64,000 bases of DNA, from contig NZ_JAAZQL010000007.1 of assembly GCF_012275515.1 (NCBI RefSeq), forward strand, positions 124,001-188,000, read 5' to 3'. The position numbers and the translations under genes are program-made. The DNA comes from Novosphingobium sp. SG707. GTDB taxonomy: Bacteria > Pseudomonadota > Alphaproteobacteria > Sphingomonadales > Sphingomonadaceae. The notes below the pieces were generated by a model. That model worked only from the letters and a program-made list of their open reading frames with translations, did no database searches and was not told the origin of the DNA. This document shows, piece after piece, positions 17,023 through 25,231 of this stretch; the first letter of the stretch is position 1; each line of letters starts with the position of its first letter.

Positions 17023-19814
17023 GACGGCGCCAGCGCGGCGGCCATGTTCGGGCGATAGGCCAGCACCTGTTCCCACACCGCCTTGATCGAGGTGGGCAGC
17101 AGAACCACCAGATCGCCCGGTCGCGCCATCGCGATCAGCCTTTGCGCGGCAATGTCTTCATCCAGCACCCGCCGCACCCGGCAAGGGTCCATGCCCGCCT
17201 CCAGCGCGCCCGCCGTCATGATGGCGTTGATCTCGCCCCGCGCCCGCCCGCGCCCGTCGGGTGTCTCGCGAAAGACGACCTCGTCGAACAGACCGGCGGC
17301 CAACCGGCCCATCTCGGCAATATCGCTGTCGCGCCGGTCGCCCGGAATGCTCACCATGCCCAGCACCCGCGTATGGCCGCCCCGCATATGGGCAATCACA
17401 TCACCCAGCGCGCGCAGGCCCGCCGGATTATGCGCGTAATCGACCAGAAAGCGGATGCCATGGGCGTCATGGATATTGAGCCTGCCCGGATTGTCCTCAA
17501 ACGAACTGGCGAAGGAGGCCAGACCGTCGCGGATCAGCGCGGGCGGCACCCCGCGCGCGCTGCATATGGCGGCGGCGGCCAGCGCGTTGGCGATGTTGAA
17601 ATGCACCGTCCCGCCGTGGGTCGCGGGTATGTCGGCCGCGCGGATCAGCACAGTGCGCCGCCCGTCGCGGTAAAGCACCAGATCCTCGCCATCGCGCAGC
17701 GCCGCCATGCCGCCATCGGCCACATGATCCTTCACCGGACCCGGCATGGCGCCCTCCTCGCACATCGAGAACCAGACGACCTGCCCCCCGGCGCGGGCGG
17801 CCATGCGGCGGCACATCGGATCATCGGCATTGAGCACCACATAGCCATGGCGATGGACGGCGCGCGGCACCACGGCCTTGAGATCGGCCATCTGTTCGAG
17901 CGTGTCGATACCTTTCAGCCCCAAATGGTCCTCGGCCACATTCAGCACCGCGCCCACATCGCAGCGGTCAAACCCCAGCCCTTCGCGCAGAATGCCGCCC
18001 CGCGCCGTTTCCAGCACCGCCACATCCACCAGCGGATTGGCCAGAACCGCACGCGCGCTTTTCGGCCCGGTGGCGTCATAGGGCTTCATCAGATGCTCGT
18101 TATGATACAGGCCGCTGGTGGTGGTCATGCCCACATTATGTCCGGCGCGCCGCAGGATCCGGCCCACCATGCGCACGGTGGTCGATTTGCCGTTCGTGCC
18201 GGTGATGGCCACAATGGGGATGCGCGCCATGGCGCCGCCGGGAAAGAGCGCGTCGATGATCGGCCCGGCCACATCGCGGCTTTCGCCCTGTGTGGGCGCC
18301 AGATGCATGCGCAAGCCCGGCGCGGCATTGACCTCGACAATGCCGCCCCCGGTTTCATGGATCGGCCGGGCGATGTCGGGGCACAGAAAGTCTATGCCGC
18401 AGACGTCCAGCCCCACCATCGCGGCGGCCTGAAGCGCAATCGAGGCGTTGAAGGGATGGATCTCGCCCGTGCGGTCCGTCGCCGTGCCGCCCGAGGACAG
18501 ATTGGCCGTATCGCGCAGCATAACGCTCTGCCCCGCCGGGGGCACGCTGTCGAGATCCATGCCCGCGCGCGCCAGAACCATCGCCACCGTGTCATCACAG
18601 GTGATGCGGGTCAGCATGTTTTCATGGCCCTCGCCCCGCGCCGGATCGGCATTCACGATCGCCACAAGATCGCGGATGGAATGGTACCCGTCGCCCGTGA
18701 CATGAGGCGGCTGCCGCTGCGCCACGGCGACGATTTTTCCGGCGACCACCAGAATGCGGTGGTCCGATCCGGGCAGATGCTGTTCGACAATCACCCGGCG
18801 GCCTCGCCTCGCGGCCAGCGCAAAGGCATCCTCGAGCATCTCCGGGGTGGTGACGCAGGTTGTCACGCCCCGCCCGTGATTGCCGTCCAGCGGCTTGACC
18901 ACCACCGGCCAGCCCAGCCGCTGCGCCAGCAGGCGCGCCTCGGCCAGATTGGCCGCCACGCCCCCGCGCGGCACCGGCAGTCCGGCCAGCGCCAGCAATT
19001 CGCGCGTCAGTTGCTTGTTGCCCGCGATCTCGGCGCCCAGCAGCGAAGTCTCGCCGGTGATGCTGGCACGGATCCGCTTCTGGCGGCGGCCATGGCCAAA
19101 CTGGATCAGACTTTGATTGTCGAGGCGTTGGACCGGGATGCGCCGCCGCTTTGCCGCATCGACCAGCGCGCGGGTGGTGGGGCCAAGCGGCACCCTTTTG
19201 CAATGCCTGCGCAATTGCGCCCTGATCCGCGCAATATCGAGCGGATCCTCCTCGACCGCCACACCCAGCCGGTCAAGCCCGATCACAGAGCGCAGATCCG
19301 GAGGAAGCAGCGCAGCGGCGATCTGGATCGCATAGGAACCGGCCGCCAGACCGCATCCTTCATCCTCATAGGCATAAAGGACATTGTAACAGCCCGGATG
19401 CCGCAAAACCGACCGGGTCTTGCCCCTGCTGGTCCGGTATCCGGCCATGACCTGAAGTTCGAGCGCGACATGTTCGATCACATGGCCCAGCCATGTTCCG
19501 GCGCGCAGCCTTTCGACAAACCCCAGCGGGCGACCATAACAGCAACCATGCCGCGCCAGCCCCGGCAACAGCGCCAAAAGGCGGTCGGCAAAGTCGGGCA
19601 GACGGTCGGTGGGCCATTCCTGCAAGGCGCCCAGATCGAGCTTGATGCGGATCATCGGCCGGTCGGCGTGGAGACTGGGGCCGCGATAGATATTGTGTTC
19701 AAGAATGGCCAGCGGCAGCGGCGCAGCCTGCACCAACGCTTCACCGCCCGTATTTCCAGTCGCGATCATGGGACACCCGATCAGCGCCCTGGGGATCCAT
19801 GCGCCTGTGTTCAT
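17019..19814 (-). CDS. cphA: Cyanophycin synthetase
   Basis: About 931 residues. It alternately adds Asp and Arg to a growing cyanophycin chain using ATP. The N-terminal domain matches CphA (NIYRGPSLHADRP, HVIEHVALELQ), followed by an ATP-grasp domain (about 230-490; PVVVKPLDGNHGRGVT) and a C-terminal Mur-ligase-like domain with P-loop GTNGKST at 539-545. Length fits the 870-1000 residue family. The start is uncertain: an ATG 15 codons in (19767-19769) is also possible and neither has a strong ribosome site. It heads an operon with the isoaspartyl peptidase (4-bp ATGA overlap) and cyanophycinase. Confidence 0.93.
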   Translation of the reverse strand: MNTGAWIPRALIGCPMIATGNTGGEALVQAAPLPLAILEHNIYRGPSLHADRPMIRIKLDLGALQEWPTDRLPDFADRLLALLPGLARHGCCYGRPLGFVERLRAGTWLGHVIEHVALELQVMAGYRTSRGKTRSVLRHPGCYNVLYAYEDEGCGLAAGSYAIQIAAALLPPDLRSVIGLDRLGVAVEEDPLDIARIRAQLRRHCKRVPLGPTTRALVDAAKRRRIPVQRLDNQSLIQFGHGRRQKRIRASITGETSLLGAEIAGNKQLTRELLALAGLPVPRGGVAANLAEARLLAQRLGWPVVVKPLDGNHGRGVTTCVTTPEMLEDAFALAARRGRRVIVEQHLPGSDHRILVVAGKIVAVAQRQPPHVTGDGYHSIRDLVAIVNADPARGEGHENMLTRITCDDTVAMVLARAGMDLDSVPPAGQSVMLRDTANLSSGGTATDRTGEIHPFNASIALQAAAMVGLDVCGIDFLCPDIARPIHETGGGIVEVNAAPGLRMHLAPTQGESRDVAGPIIDALFPGGAMARIPIVAITGTNGKSTTVRMVGRILRRAGHNVGMTTTSGLYHNEHLMKPYDATGPKSARAVLANPLVDVAVLETARGGILREGLGFDRCDVGAVLNVAEDHLGLKGIDTLEQMADLKAVVPRAVHRHGYVVLNADDPMCRRMAARAGGQVVWFSMCEEGAMPGPVKDHVADGGMAALRDGEDLVLYRDGRRTVLIRAADIPATHGGTVHFNIANALAAAAICSARGVPPALIRDGLASFASSFEDNPGRLNIHDAHGIRFLVDYAHNPAGLRALGDVIAHMRGGHTRVLGMVSIPGDRRDSDIAEMGRLAAGLFDEVVFRETPDGRGRARGEINAIMTAGALEAGMDPCRVRRVLDEDIAAQRLIAMARPGDLVVLLPTSIKAVWEQVLAYRPNMAAALAPS

Positions 19815-19886
19815 GAAAGCGCGGCAAACCGGCGAAGTTCCATGACCGGCGCAGGGAAATTACCCCCGTCGGCCAGACAGGCCGGT

Positions 19887-20606
19887 TCAGTTCCGGACGG
19901 CCTCAAGATGAAGATATTGCGGGTTGAAATCGCCAAGCGCGGCCAACCGGTCCCAGTCATTGACCTTGACCATGCGCCGTTCGGTATGGATCAGGCCGGT
20001 TCGCCGCATTTCCTGCAGGGTGCGGTTGACATGGACAGCGGTCAATCCGGTCGCATCGGCGATCTGATCCTGCGTCATGGGCAATTCATAGGAATCGCCC
20101 TCCAGCAATCCGGCCGAGCGCAGCCGCATGGCAAATTCGCAAAGCAGATGGGCAATGCGACCGCGCGCATCCCGGCGCCCGACATTGGCAACCCATTCTC
20201 CGCAGATCGACGTATCGATCAGGGTTTCTCGCCAGAGCGCATCGCGTATCGCCGGTCGTTCGGAAACAAGGCGCTGGAGATCATCGGCGCGAAACAGCGC
20301 CAGCCTGCCGGGCGTCAGCATCTGCAACGTATGGATCGCCGTGCCCAGCAGCCCGCTTTGCAAATCGGGGAAGTCACCGGGGACATGGACGGAAATGATC
20401 TGGCGCGCGCCATTGCGAAGCGTGCGGTGGCGATAGGTAAAGCCCGCGAGCAGGCCTATGCAGCCCGTCGAATGCTTTCCTTCATCAAGGATGATCTGGC
20501 CAGCTTCCACCTCTTTCACTCTGAAAGGAAGAGCCAGAAAAGCATCCTGATCTTCCTGTCCAAGCGGTTCCAGCTGATTCAGTTTATTCAGCAGCGGGGC
20601 AAGCAC
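19887..20606 (-). CDS. Crp/Fnr-family transcription regulator
   Basis: 239 residues: an N-terminal cyclic-nucleotide-binding-like barrel (about 15-120; EAGQIILDEGKHSTGCIGLLAG, VPGDFPDLQSG) and a C-terminal winged helix (about 150-225; MTQDQIADATGLTAVHVNRT). The Fnr cluster cysteines are not present in the usual spacing, so direct oxygen sensing is not supported; this type is common in sphingomonads with unknown effector. It is divergent from the second BLUF gene across 74 bp and transcribed the same way as the cyanophycin operon 72 bp downstream. It could regulate either, which the sequence does not decide. Confidence 0.88.
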   Translation of the reverse strand: MLAPLLNKLNQLEPLGQEDQDAFLALPFRVKEVEAGQIILDEGKHSTGCIGLLAGFTYRHRTLRNGARQIISVHVPGDFPDLQSGLLGTAIHTLQMLTPGRLALFRADDLQRLVSERPAIRDALWRETLIDTSICGEWVANVGRRDARGRIAHLLCEFAMRLRSAGLLEGDSYELPMTQDQIADATGLTAVHVNRTLQEMRRTGLIHTERRMVKVNDWDRLAALGDFNPQYLHLEAVRN

Positions 20607-20680
20607 CGGCCTTGTTCCCTACGATACTCATACCGAATGTCGGACTACCCCCCTAAACGATCAACAGCTATAAAAGCTCC

Positions 20681-21109
20681 ATGCTGAGATCTCTTCTTTA
20701 TGTAAGCAAGAGCACCTTATCGCTTCCCGAGCAAGGGTGGCAAGTTGAAGAAATCGTTAAACTATCCCGACACTTCAATGCAAAGGCCAATATAACCGGC
20801 GCGTTAATGTTCACAGAGCTGCATTTTGCCCAATTTCTTGAAGGGCCGGGCGATGAAATTGACGCTCTGTTCAAGAGAATCCGCCGCGATCCGCGGCATG
20901 AGCGCCTCGATATTGTTAGGGAAAGCGTGCAGGAATTTAGGGTATTTCCGGGATGGAGCATGGCCTATTCCGGCCCCCACCTTTTCGTCGGCAGCCAGTT
21001 TTCCGCTTTTACCGCCTTGGCCGGGCAAAGGGAGAGAGCGCGCGCGGCCGACCATCTGATCGCAACCATGGCGGCTTTGGTTCAGGCTGGACGTTCAACA
21101 TTTAACTGA
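20681..21109 (+). CDS. BLUF-domain blue-light sensor protein (second copy)
   Basis: A 142-residue single-domain BLUF photoreceptor with the full set of key residues: Tyr7 (LLYVSK), Asn33 (HFNAKANITG), Gln51 (FAQFLEG), Trp92 and Met94 (FPGWSMAY). It shares the AYxGPxLFV continuation with the first BLUF protein at 8078-8518, so the two are paralogues, but here the signalling methionine is kept. Local DNA is more AT-rich than its neighbours. It is divergent from a Crp/Fnr regulator across 74 bp. Short BLUF proteins usually act by binding a partner protein; the regulator is a candidate by position only. Confidence 0.9.
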   Translation: MLRSLLYVSKSTLSLPEQGWQVEEIVKLSRHFNAKANITGALMFTELHFAQFLEGPGDEIDALFKRIRRDPRHERLDIVRESVQEFRVFPGWSMAYSGPHLFVGSQFSAFTALAGQRERARAADHLIATMAALVQAGRSTFN

Positions 21110-21150
21110 TTGCGCAAAAGCATCGCCGGTTTTCAGGGACCACAACGCAT

Positions 21151-21182
21151 CAGGGGCGCAAAGGATACCCTTCGCGCCCCTG
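21151..21182. terminator. Hairpin between convergent BLUF and ohr genes
   Basis: CAGGGGCGC (21151-21159) pairs with GCGCCCCTG (21174-21182), extended inside by AAGG/CCTT around an ATAC loop. It lacks a T-run downstream on the plus strand, so it may be a transcript-end hairpin rather than a classic intrinsic terminator. Confidence 0.5.
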
Positions 21183-21200
21183 AAAAATGCTCGAAACGTG

Positions 21201-21629
21201 TCAGGCCAGTTTCAGACTGACGCTGATATTGCCGCGCGTGGCATGGCTGTAGGGACAGATCGTGTCCGCCTCGGCAATCAGCGCCTCACCCGCCGCGCGA
21301 TCGACCCCAGGCAAGGACACCGCCAGTTCGACCGTCAGGCCAAAGCCTTTGTCATCGCGCGGGCCGATCCCCACCGTGGCCCGGACACTGGCATCGGCGG
21401 GCACGCGCGGCAGGGCCTTGTCCTGCGAGGCGGCAAATTTCATCGCGCCCAGAAAGCAGGCCGCATAGCCCGAGGCGAAAAGCTGTTCGGGATTGTTGCC
21501 CTGTCCATTGCCGCCCATTTCCTTGGGCACGGCCAGCGTCACGGAAAAGCTGCCGTCATCGGTTGCGGCCTTGCCGTCGCGGCCGCCGGTGGCTGTGGCG
21601 CTGGTCGTGTAACGGGGGGTGATCGTCAT
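21201..21629 (-). CDS. ohr: Organic hydroperoxide resistance protein (Ohr/OsmC family)
   Basis: A 142-residue peroxidase that reduces organic hydroperoxides using a pair of cysteines. Both are present: the peroxidatic Cys in FASGYAACFLGAMKF and the resolving Cys in ADTICPYSHATRGN. The N-terminus TPRYTTSATATGGRDG and the length are typical of Ohr rather than OsmC. The ATG at 21627-21629 follows AAGGAG with 6-nt spacing. It lies downstream of an SDR gene on the same strand, separated by a hairpin. No adjacent MarR-type OhrR is present; the divergent LysR gene beyond the SDR is the nearest regulator. Confidence 0.92.
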   Translation of the reverse strand: MTITPRYTTSATATGGRDGKAATDDGSFSVTLAVPKEMGGNGQGNNPEQLFASGYAACFLGAMKFAASQDKALPRVPADASVRATVGIGPRDDKGFGLTVELAVSLPGVDRAAGEALIAEADTICPYSHATRGNISVSLKLA

Positions 21630-21662
21630 GGAATGCTCCTTGTTGGGGGGCGAAATCGGGCT

Positions 21663-21697
21663 GCCCGCATCCCCTGCCCGGTCATCGGGATGCGGGC
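21663..21697. terminator. Hairpin between SDR gene and ohr
   Basis: GCCCGCATCCC (21663-21673) and GGGATGCGGGC (21687-21697) are perfect 11-bp arms around a 13-nt loop. It has no T-run on the minus strand, so it may stabilise the SDR transcript end or partially separate the two genes. Confidence 0.45.
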
Positions 21698-21711
21698 CTT
21701 TGGCCAAGGGT

Positions 21712-22458
21712 TCAGATCTGTACCTGTCCGCCATCGACGAAGAGTTCGATGCCATTGATATAGCTTGCATCGTCCGAGGCAAGGAACAAGACGGCTTTGG
21801 CGATCTCCTCGGGTTGGGCAACGCGCCCGGCCGGAACCAAACTGGCCAGATAGTCCTTGGTTCCCTCAGCATTCTCGCCAAACAGATGGGTGACGCCGGG
21901 CGTGTCGGTCACGCCGGGGCTGATGGCGTTGACGCGGATGCGGCGGTCTTTCAGATCAAGGATCCAGTTGCGGGCAAAGCTGCGCACCGCCGCCTTGCTG
22001 GCTGCATAGACGCTGAAGGCCGGATTGCCCGAAATACTGACAGTCGAGGCGGTCAGCACCACCGAGGCCCCATCGCGCAGCAGCGGCAGCGCCTTTTGCA
22101 CGGTGAAGAGCACGCCTTTGACGTTGGTGTCGAACGTGCTGGCGTAATGCTCCTCGCTGATCGCGCCCAGCGGGGCAAATTCGCCGCCGCCCGCATTGGC
22201 GAACAGGGCGTCGATCTGGCCATGCTGCTGCTGGACGGCATCATACAGGCGGTCGATGTCGTTCAGGTCGGCCATGTCGCCGCGCACGCCCGTCACCCGG
22301 CCACCGATCGCCTTGACCGCCGCGTCCAGCGCTTCCTGACGGCGGCCGGTGATGAAGACCGAGGCCCCCGCATCGGCAAACGCCTTGGCCGTGGCCAGAC
22401 CGATGCCCGAGGTGCCGCCGGTGACCACCACCACCTTGTTGTTGAAATCCTGTGCCAT
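21712..22458 (-). CDS. Short-chain dehydrogenase/reductase (SDR)
   Basis: A 248-residue classical SDR that uses NAD(P)H to interconvert an alcohol and a ketone. It has the cofactor motif TGGTSGIGLA near the N-terminus, the NAG segment (ALFANAGGG), a catalytic Ser (VVLTASTVSISG) and the YAASK motif. The C-terminus ends in FVDGGQVQI, as these proteins do. It is divergent from a LysR regulator across about 120 bp that contains a palindromic operator, so it is very likely the regulator's target. SDR genes paired this way often act on quinones or reactive carbonyls; the substrate is unknown. Confidence 0.9.
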   Translation of the reverse strand: MAQDFNNKVVVVTGGTSGIGLATAKAFADAGASVFITGRRQEALDAAVKAIGGRVTGVRGDMADLNDIDRLYDAVQQQHGQIDALFANAGGGEFAPLGAISEEHYASTFDTNVKGVLFTVQKALPLLRDGASVVLTASTVSISGNPAFSVYAASKAAVRSFARNWILDLKDRRIRVNAISPGVTDTPGVTHLFGENAEGTKDYLASLVPAGRVAQPEEIAKAVLFLASDDASYINGIELFVDGGQVQI

Positions 22459-22519
22459 GGTTCATTCTCCTGTTGCTTGGTGCGGCACCCTTCGTGCCGG
22501 TGAGAGAGGAGATGCACCC

Positions 22520-22578
22520 GGAACGATCTTGGCTGTAGTCGGCAAAAATGATACTTATCGTTCCACCAAAGGAACGAT
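22520..22578. promoter_or_regulatory. LysR operator region: three copies of GGAACGAT
   Basis: ATCGTTCC (22557-22564) and GGAACGAT (22571-22578) form a perfect inverted repeat with a 6-bp spacer, and a third GGAACGAT lies at 22520-22527. The right arm overlaps the ribosome site and first ATG of the lysR gene, which suggests autorepression together with control of the divergent SDR gene. Confidence 0.65.
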
Positions 22579-22579
22579 G

Positions 22580-23473
22580 ATGCGCGCCGACCTCAATGAC
22601 TATGCCTATTTTGCCGCCGTGGTGGCCCATGGCGGCTTTGCCCCGGCCGGGCGCGCCCTGCGCGAGCCCAAGTCGAAACTGAGCCGCCGCATCGCGGGGC
22701 TGGAAACGCGGCTGGGCGTGCGGCTGATCGAACGGTCCAGCCGCCGCTTTCGTGTGACCGAGGTGGGGCAGAGTTTCTATGAACGCTGCCGCGCCATGCT
22801 GGAGGAGGCCGAGCGGGCCGAAGCCGCCGTGGCCGAGGCTCAGGCCGAGCCGCATGGCCGGGTGCGCTTAAGTTGCCCCACCGGCCTGGTCGAGGTGGTC
22901 CATCCGCTGATCACCACCTTTCTGGCGCGCTATCCCAAGGTGCGGCTGCAGTTGCTGGCAACCGACCGCGCGGTCGATCTGATCGAGGAGCGCATCGATC
23001 TGGCGCTGCGCGTGCGTGTGGCGCTGACCAGCGATGCGGCCCTGACGATGCGCTCGCTGGGCCATTCCTCGCGCATTCTGGTGGGCAGCCCGCAAATGGC
23101 CGGTCGCATCGGCGGCGATATTGCCGCGCTGGCCGGGCAACCGACGCTGGGCACCGGCGACGAGATCGGCGAGGTGGACTGGCATCTGGAGCGCGGCGAT
23201 GGCGCCACCCACCATCTGCGCCACGAACCGCGCATGACATGCAGCGATTTTACCGCCGTGCGCGCCGCCGCCATTGCGGATCTGGGGGTGGCGCTGCTGC
23301 CCGATCATGTCTGCGCCGAAGCGTTGGACGATGGTCGGCTGGTGCGCCTGTTGCCGCCATGGCGCGCGCATCGCGGCATCGTCCAACTGGTGTTCACCAC
23401 GCGGCGGGAACTGCCCCCGGCGGTGCGGGCGCTGATCGACCATCTGGCCGCCCGGTTTCCCAAGGAACCGTGA
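22580..23473 (+). CDS. LysR-family transcription regulator
   Basis: 297 residues. The N-terminal winged helix (DLNDYAYFAAVVAHGGFAPAGRAL and KLSRRIAGLETRLGVRLIERS, about 4-54) is followed by a substrate-binding domain from about 90 (HGRVRLSCPTGLVEV...). Two consecutive ATGs are available at 22577 and 22580; AAGGA at 22569-22573 gives better spacing to the second. It resembles the large LTTR subgroup that controls divergently oriented reductases, here the SDR. The operator spanning its own start codon indicates that it limits its own synthesis. Confidence 0.9.
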   Translation: MRADLNDYAYFAAVVAHGGFAPAGRALREPKSKLSRRIAGLETRLGVRLIERSSRRFRVTEVGQSFYERCRAMLEEAERAEAAVAEAQAEPHGRVRLSCPTGLVEVVHPLITTFLARYPKVRLQLLATDRAVDLIEERIDLALRVRVALTSDAALTMRSLGHSSRILVGSPQMAGRIGGDIAALAGQPTLGTGDEIGEVDWHLERGDGATHHLRHEPRMTCSDFTAVRAAAIADLGVALLPDHVCAEALDDGRLVRLLPPWRAHRGIVQLVFTTRRELPPAVRALIDHLAARFPKEP

Positions 23474-23478
23474 AACAG

Positions 23479-23513
23479 CCTGCCCCGGCCAGGGCACACC
23501 CGGCCGGGGCAGG
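23479..23513. terminator. Strong hairpin between convergent lysR and secreted-protein genes
   Basis: CCTGCCCCGGCC (23479-23490) pairs perfectly with GGCCGGGGCAGG (23502-23513): 12-bp GC arms, 11-nt loop. It sits 6 bp after the lysR stop and can serve transcripts from both sides. Confidence 0.6.
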
Positions 23514-23531
23514 ATCAAAAAGGCCGATGCC

Positions 23532-24233
23532 TTACAGGCCCAGCAGCTTGTTCAACCGACCGATCACCGATGTGTTCAATGTGGTATGGGTCGAGGTCGC
23601 CAGTTGCGTTTGAGCCGCCAGCAATGATTGCCGCGCGGCGGCAAGGCCCGCCTGATCGGAGGCCAGCCTTGTCTGATCGGCGGCCAATTGGTTCTGGGCG
23701 GCGGTCAGATTGGCCTGCGCGGCGGCGATGGCGGCGGCATTTTGCGGCGAGGCGCTTTGCGCGGCGCTCAACGCTGCCTGAGCATTGGTCAGCGCAAGCT
23801 GATCCGCCGAGATATTGGCCTTGTCCGCCGCAATCGCGCTGGAATAGCTGGTGATGGAAGCGCGCGCGCTGATGGTCGAGGATTTATAGAGCGCCAGCGC
23901 CCCCACGACCGATTTGGACGAGGCATGCGCCAGCGCCGTATCCGATGCATGGGCCGCATTCAGCTTGCCCAGCATGGCGGCGGCCCTGTCCATCGAGGCG
24001 GCACCATTGGCATTGGCGGCGACACCGGCATGAACACCCGCAGACGCCGCCGCAGGCAAACCGGCCGCCGCCGGAACGCCTTGCGGAATATGGGCCGTGG
24101 CCACGCTGGGCGGCCCCATGGTGACAAAGGCGGGCGGGCCATGCGGCACATTGGCGGGCGGCGCGGCAAAAGCCGATGGCGCGGCCAACAGGGCCAGCAT
24201 GGCGGTGCTCATGGCAACAGGATTGTATCGCAT
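23532..24233 (-). CDS. Alanine-rich secreted hypothetical protein with coiled coil
   Basis: 233 residues, not recognised as a named family. A signal peptide is clear (MRYNPVAMSTAMLALLAAPSAFA). The next 70 residues are rich in Pro, Ala and Gly. Residues about 125-215 are Ala/Gln/Ser-rich with regular heptad-like repeats (ANISADQLALTNAQAALSAA, NQLAADQTRLASDQAGLAAA), predicting a long helix or coiled coil. It lies 50 bp downstream of an outer-membrane protein gene on the same strand and is probably co-transcribed. A periplasmic or surface structural role is possible but not shown. Confidence 0.7.
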   Translation of the reverse strand: MRYNPVAMSTAMLALLAAPSAFAAPPANVPHGPPAFVTMGPPSVATAHIPQGVPAAAGLPAAASAGVHAGVAANANGAASMDRAAAMLGKLNAAHASDTALAHASSKSVVGALALYKSSTISARASITSYSSAIAADKANISADQLALTNAQAALSAAQSASPQNAAAIAAAQANLTAAQNQLAADQTRLASDQAGLAAARQSLLAAQTQLATSTHTTLNTSVIGRLNKLLGL

Positions 24234-24283
24234 GTCGAACTCCTTGAACGATGGTTTCGTGACTGCCCCCTTGCTTCCCCCTG

Positions 24284-25126
24284 TCAGCGCATCAGGCTCA
24301 GCCGCAGCCCCGCGCCCACGCGCGGACTGGCCCGGTTGAGCCCGCCCATGGCATAGGCGGTGATCCCCAGCCCGCGCCCGATCCGATAGGTCATGTAAGG
24401 TGAAGCGATGGCCTGTCCCGGCAGGCCCGCGACGACCGGATCGCGATAGGCAAGGCTGAGCCCGTAATTCGCTCTGGCCGAGGGGCGGAAATTCAACCCC
24501 GCCGAGGCCATGATCCCATTCTGAAGCTGATAGAGGGCCGGGCTGCCCAGCCAGGAATAGCCCACCGAACCAAACAGCATCACCCCCGGAACCAGCGTTT
24601 TGTAAAGGTTCGCGGTCAGGGTGTAATCGGTCTTGCCGGTGCCGATATAGGTGGGCGCGGTGGGCAGTTTGATGCTCCCGCCCAGTTCGAGCGAAGGCAA
24701 AATCCCGCTTTCCCGCACCACCATATAGGCCCCCGTCAGCGCCAGATCGCCCAGCCCAGAGCGGCGGGTGGTGGCCGTGGCGGAGGGCGAGGAGACGATC
24801 ACGCCGCCCACCATCTGGCCCGGCCCGTTGATGAATTCATAGGGCAGGCTGGCCTGAAGCCGCAGGCGGCCCAGTTGCGCCTTGGCGTCTATCGGAATGC
24901 TCCAGACCGTCGTGTCGGCGGCCGCGCCGTAATGGCCCGCCGAATAGTCAACCCCGGTGGCCAGTTCAAAATGCGGCGCAGGCAAGGCCTCGCTGTCCTG
25001 CGCGGGCAAGGCCGCCGATGATTTCACACCCGTTTGCGGATCGGCGGCCCCGGCATGGGCCCCTGTATGCACCGATGCCGCCATGCCGATGCAGCCCAGT
25101 GCGGCCGCCAGTTTCAATGTCCTCAT
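24284..25126 (-). CDS. Outer-membrane beta-barrel protein (phenol MetA-pathway-like)
   Basis: 280 residues with a signal peptide (cleavage near THAGAHAG). The mature part consists of alternating aromatic/hydrophobic strands with turns (LRLQASLPYEFINGPGQ, LTANLYKTLVPGVMLFGSVGYSW, ASAGLNFRPSARANYGLSLAYRD) ending GAGLRLSLMR, which fits a 12-14 strand porin-like barrel of the PF13557 type. Such proteins are annotated as putative transporters of aromatic compounds, often on thin evidence. It is downstream of the subtilase gene (105-bp gap) on the same strand and upstream of the Ala-rich secreted protein. Confidence 0.7.
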   Translation of the reverse strand: MRTLKLAAALGCIGMAASVHTGAHAGAADPQTGVKSSAALPAQDSEALPAPHFELATGVDYSAGHYGAAADTTVWSIPIDAKAQLGRLRLQASLPYEFINGPGQMVGGVIVSSPSATATTRRSGLGDLALTGAYMVVRESGILPSLELGGSIKLPTAPTYIGTGKTDYTLTANLYKTLVPGVMLFGSVGYSWLGSPALYQLQNGIMASAGLNFRPSARANYGLSLAYRDPVVAGLPGQAIASPYMTYRIGRGLGITAYAMGGLNRASPRVGAGLRLSLMR

Positions 25127-25231
25127 GTCCCACCTATTTCGACTGTGATGGTTTAACCGTGTCGAAGGGGAAGACGCGCGGAGGGTGTGGCTTCTTTCAG
25201 CGGGCGGAAAATTTTTTCAAAATGGGGCGGC

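Noticed and set aside
17142..20687. Very long open frames antisense to real genes (for example opposite cphA, both TonB receptors, and the MscS gene)
   Set aside because: High GC in third codon positions leaves few stops on the opposite strand. The antisense translations are rich in Arg/His/Gly/Ala, match no family and lie wholly inside genes with clear motifs.
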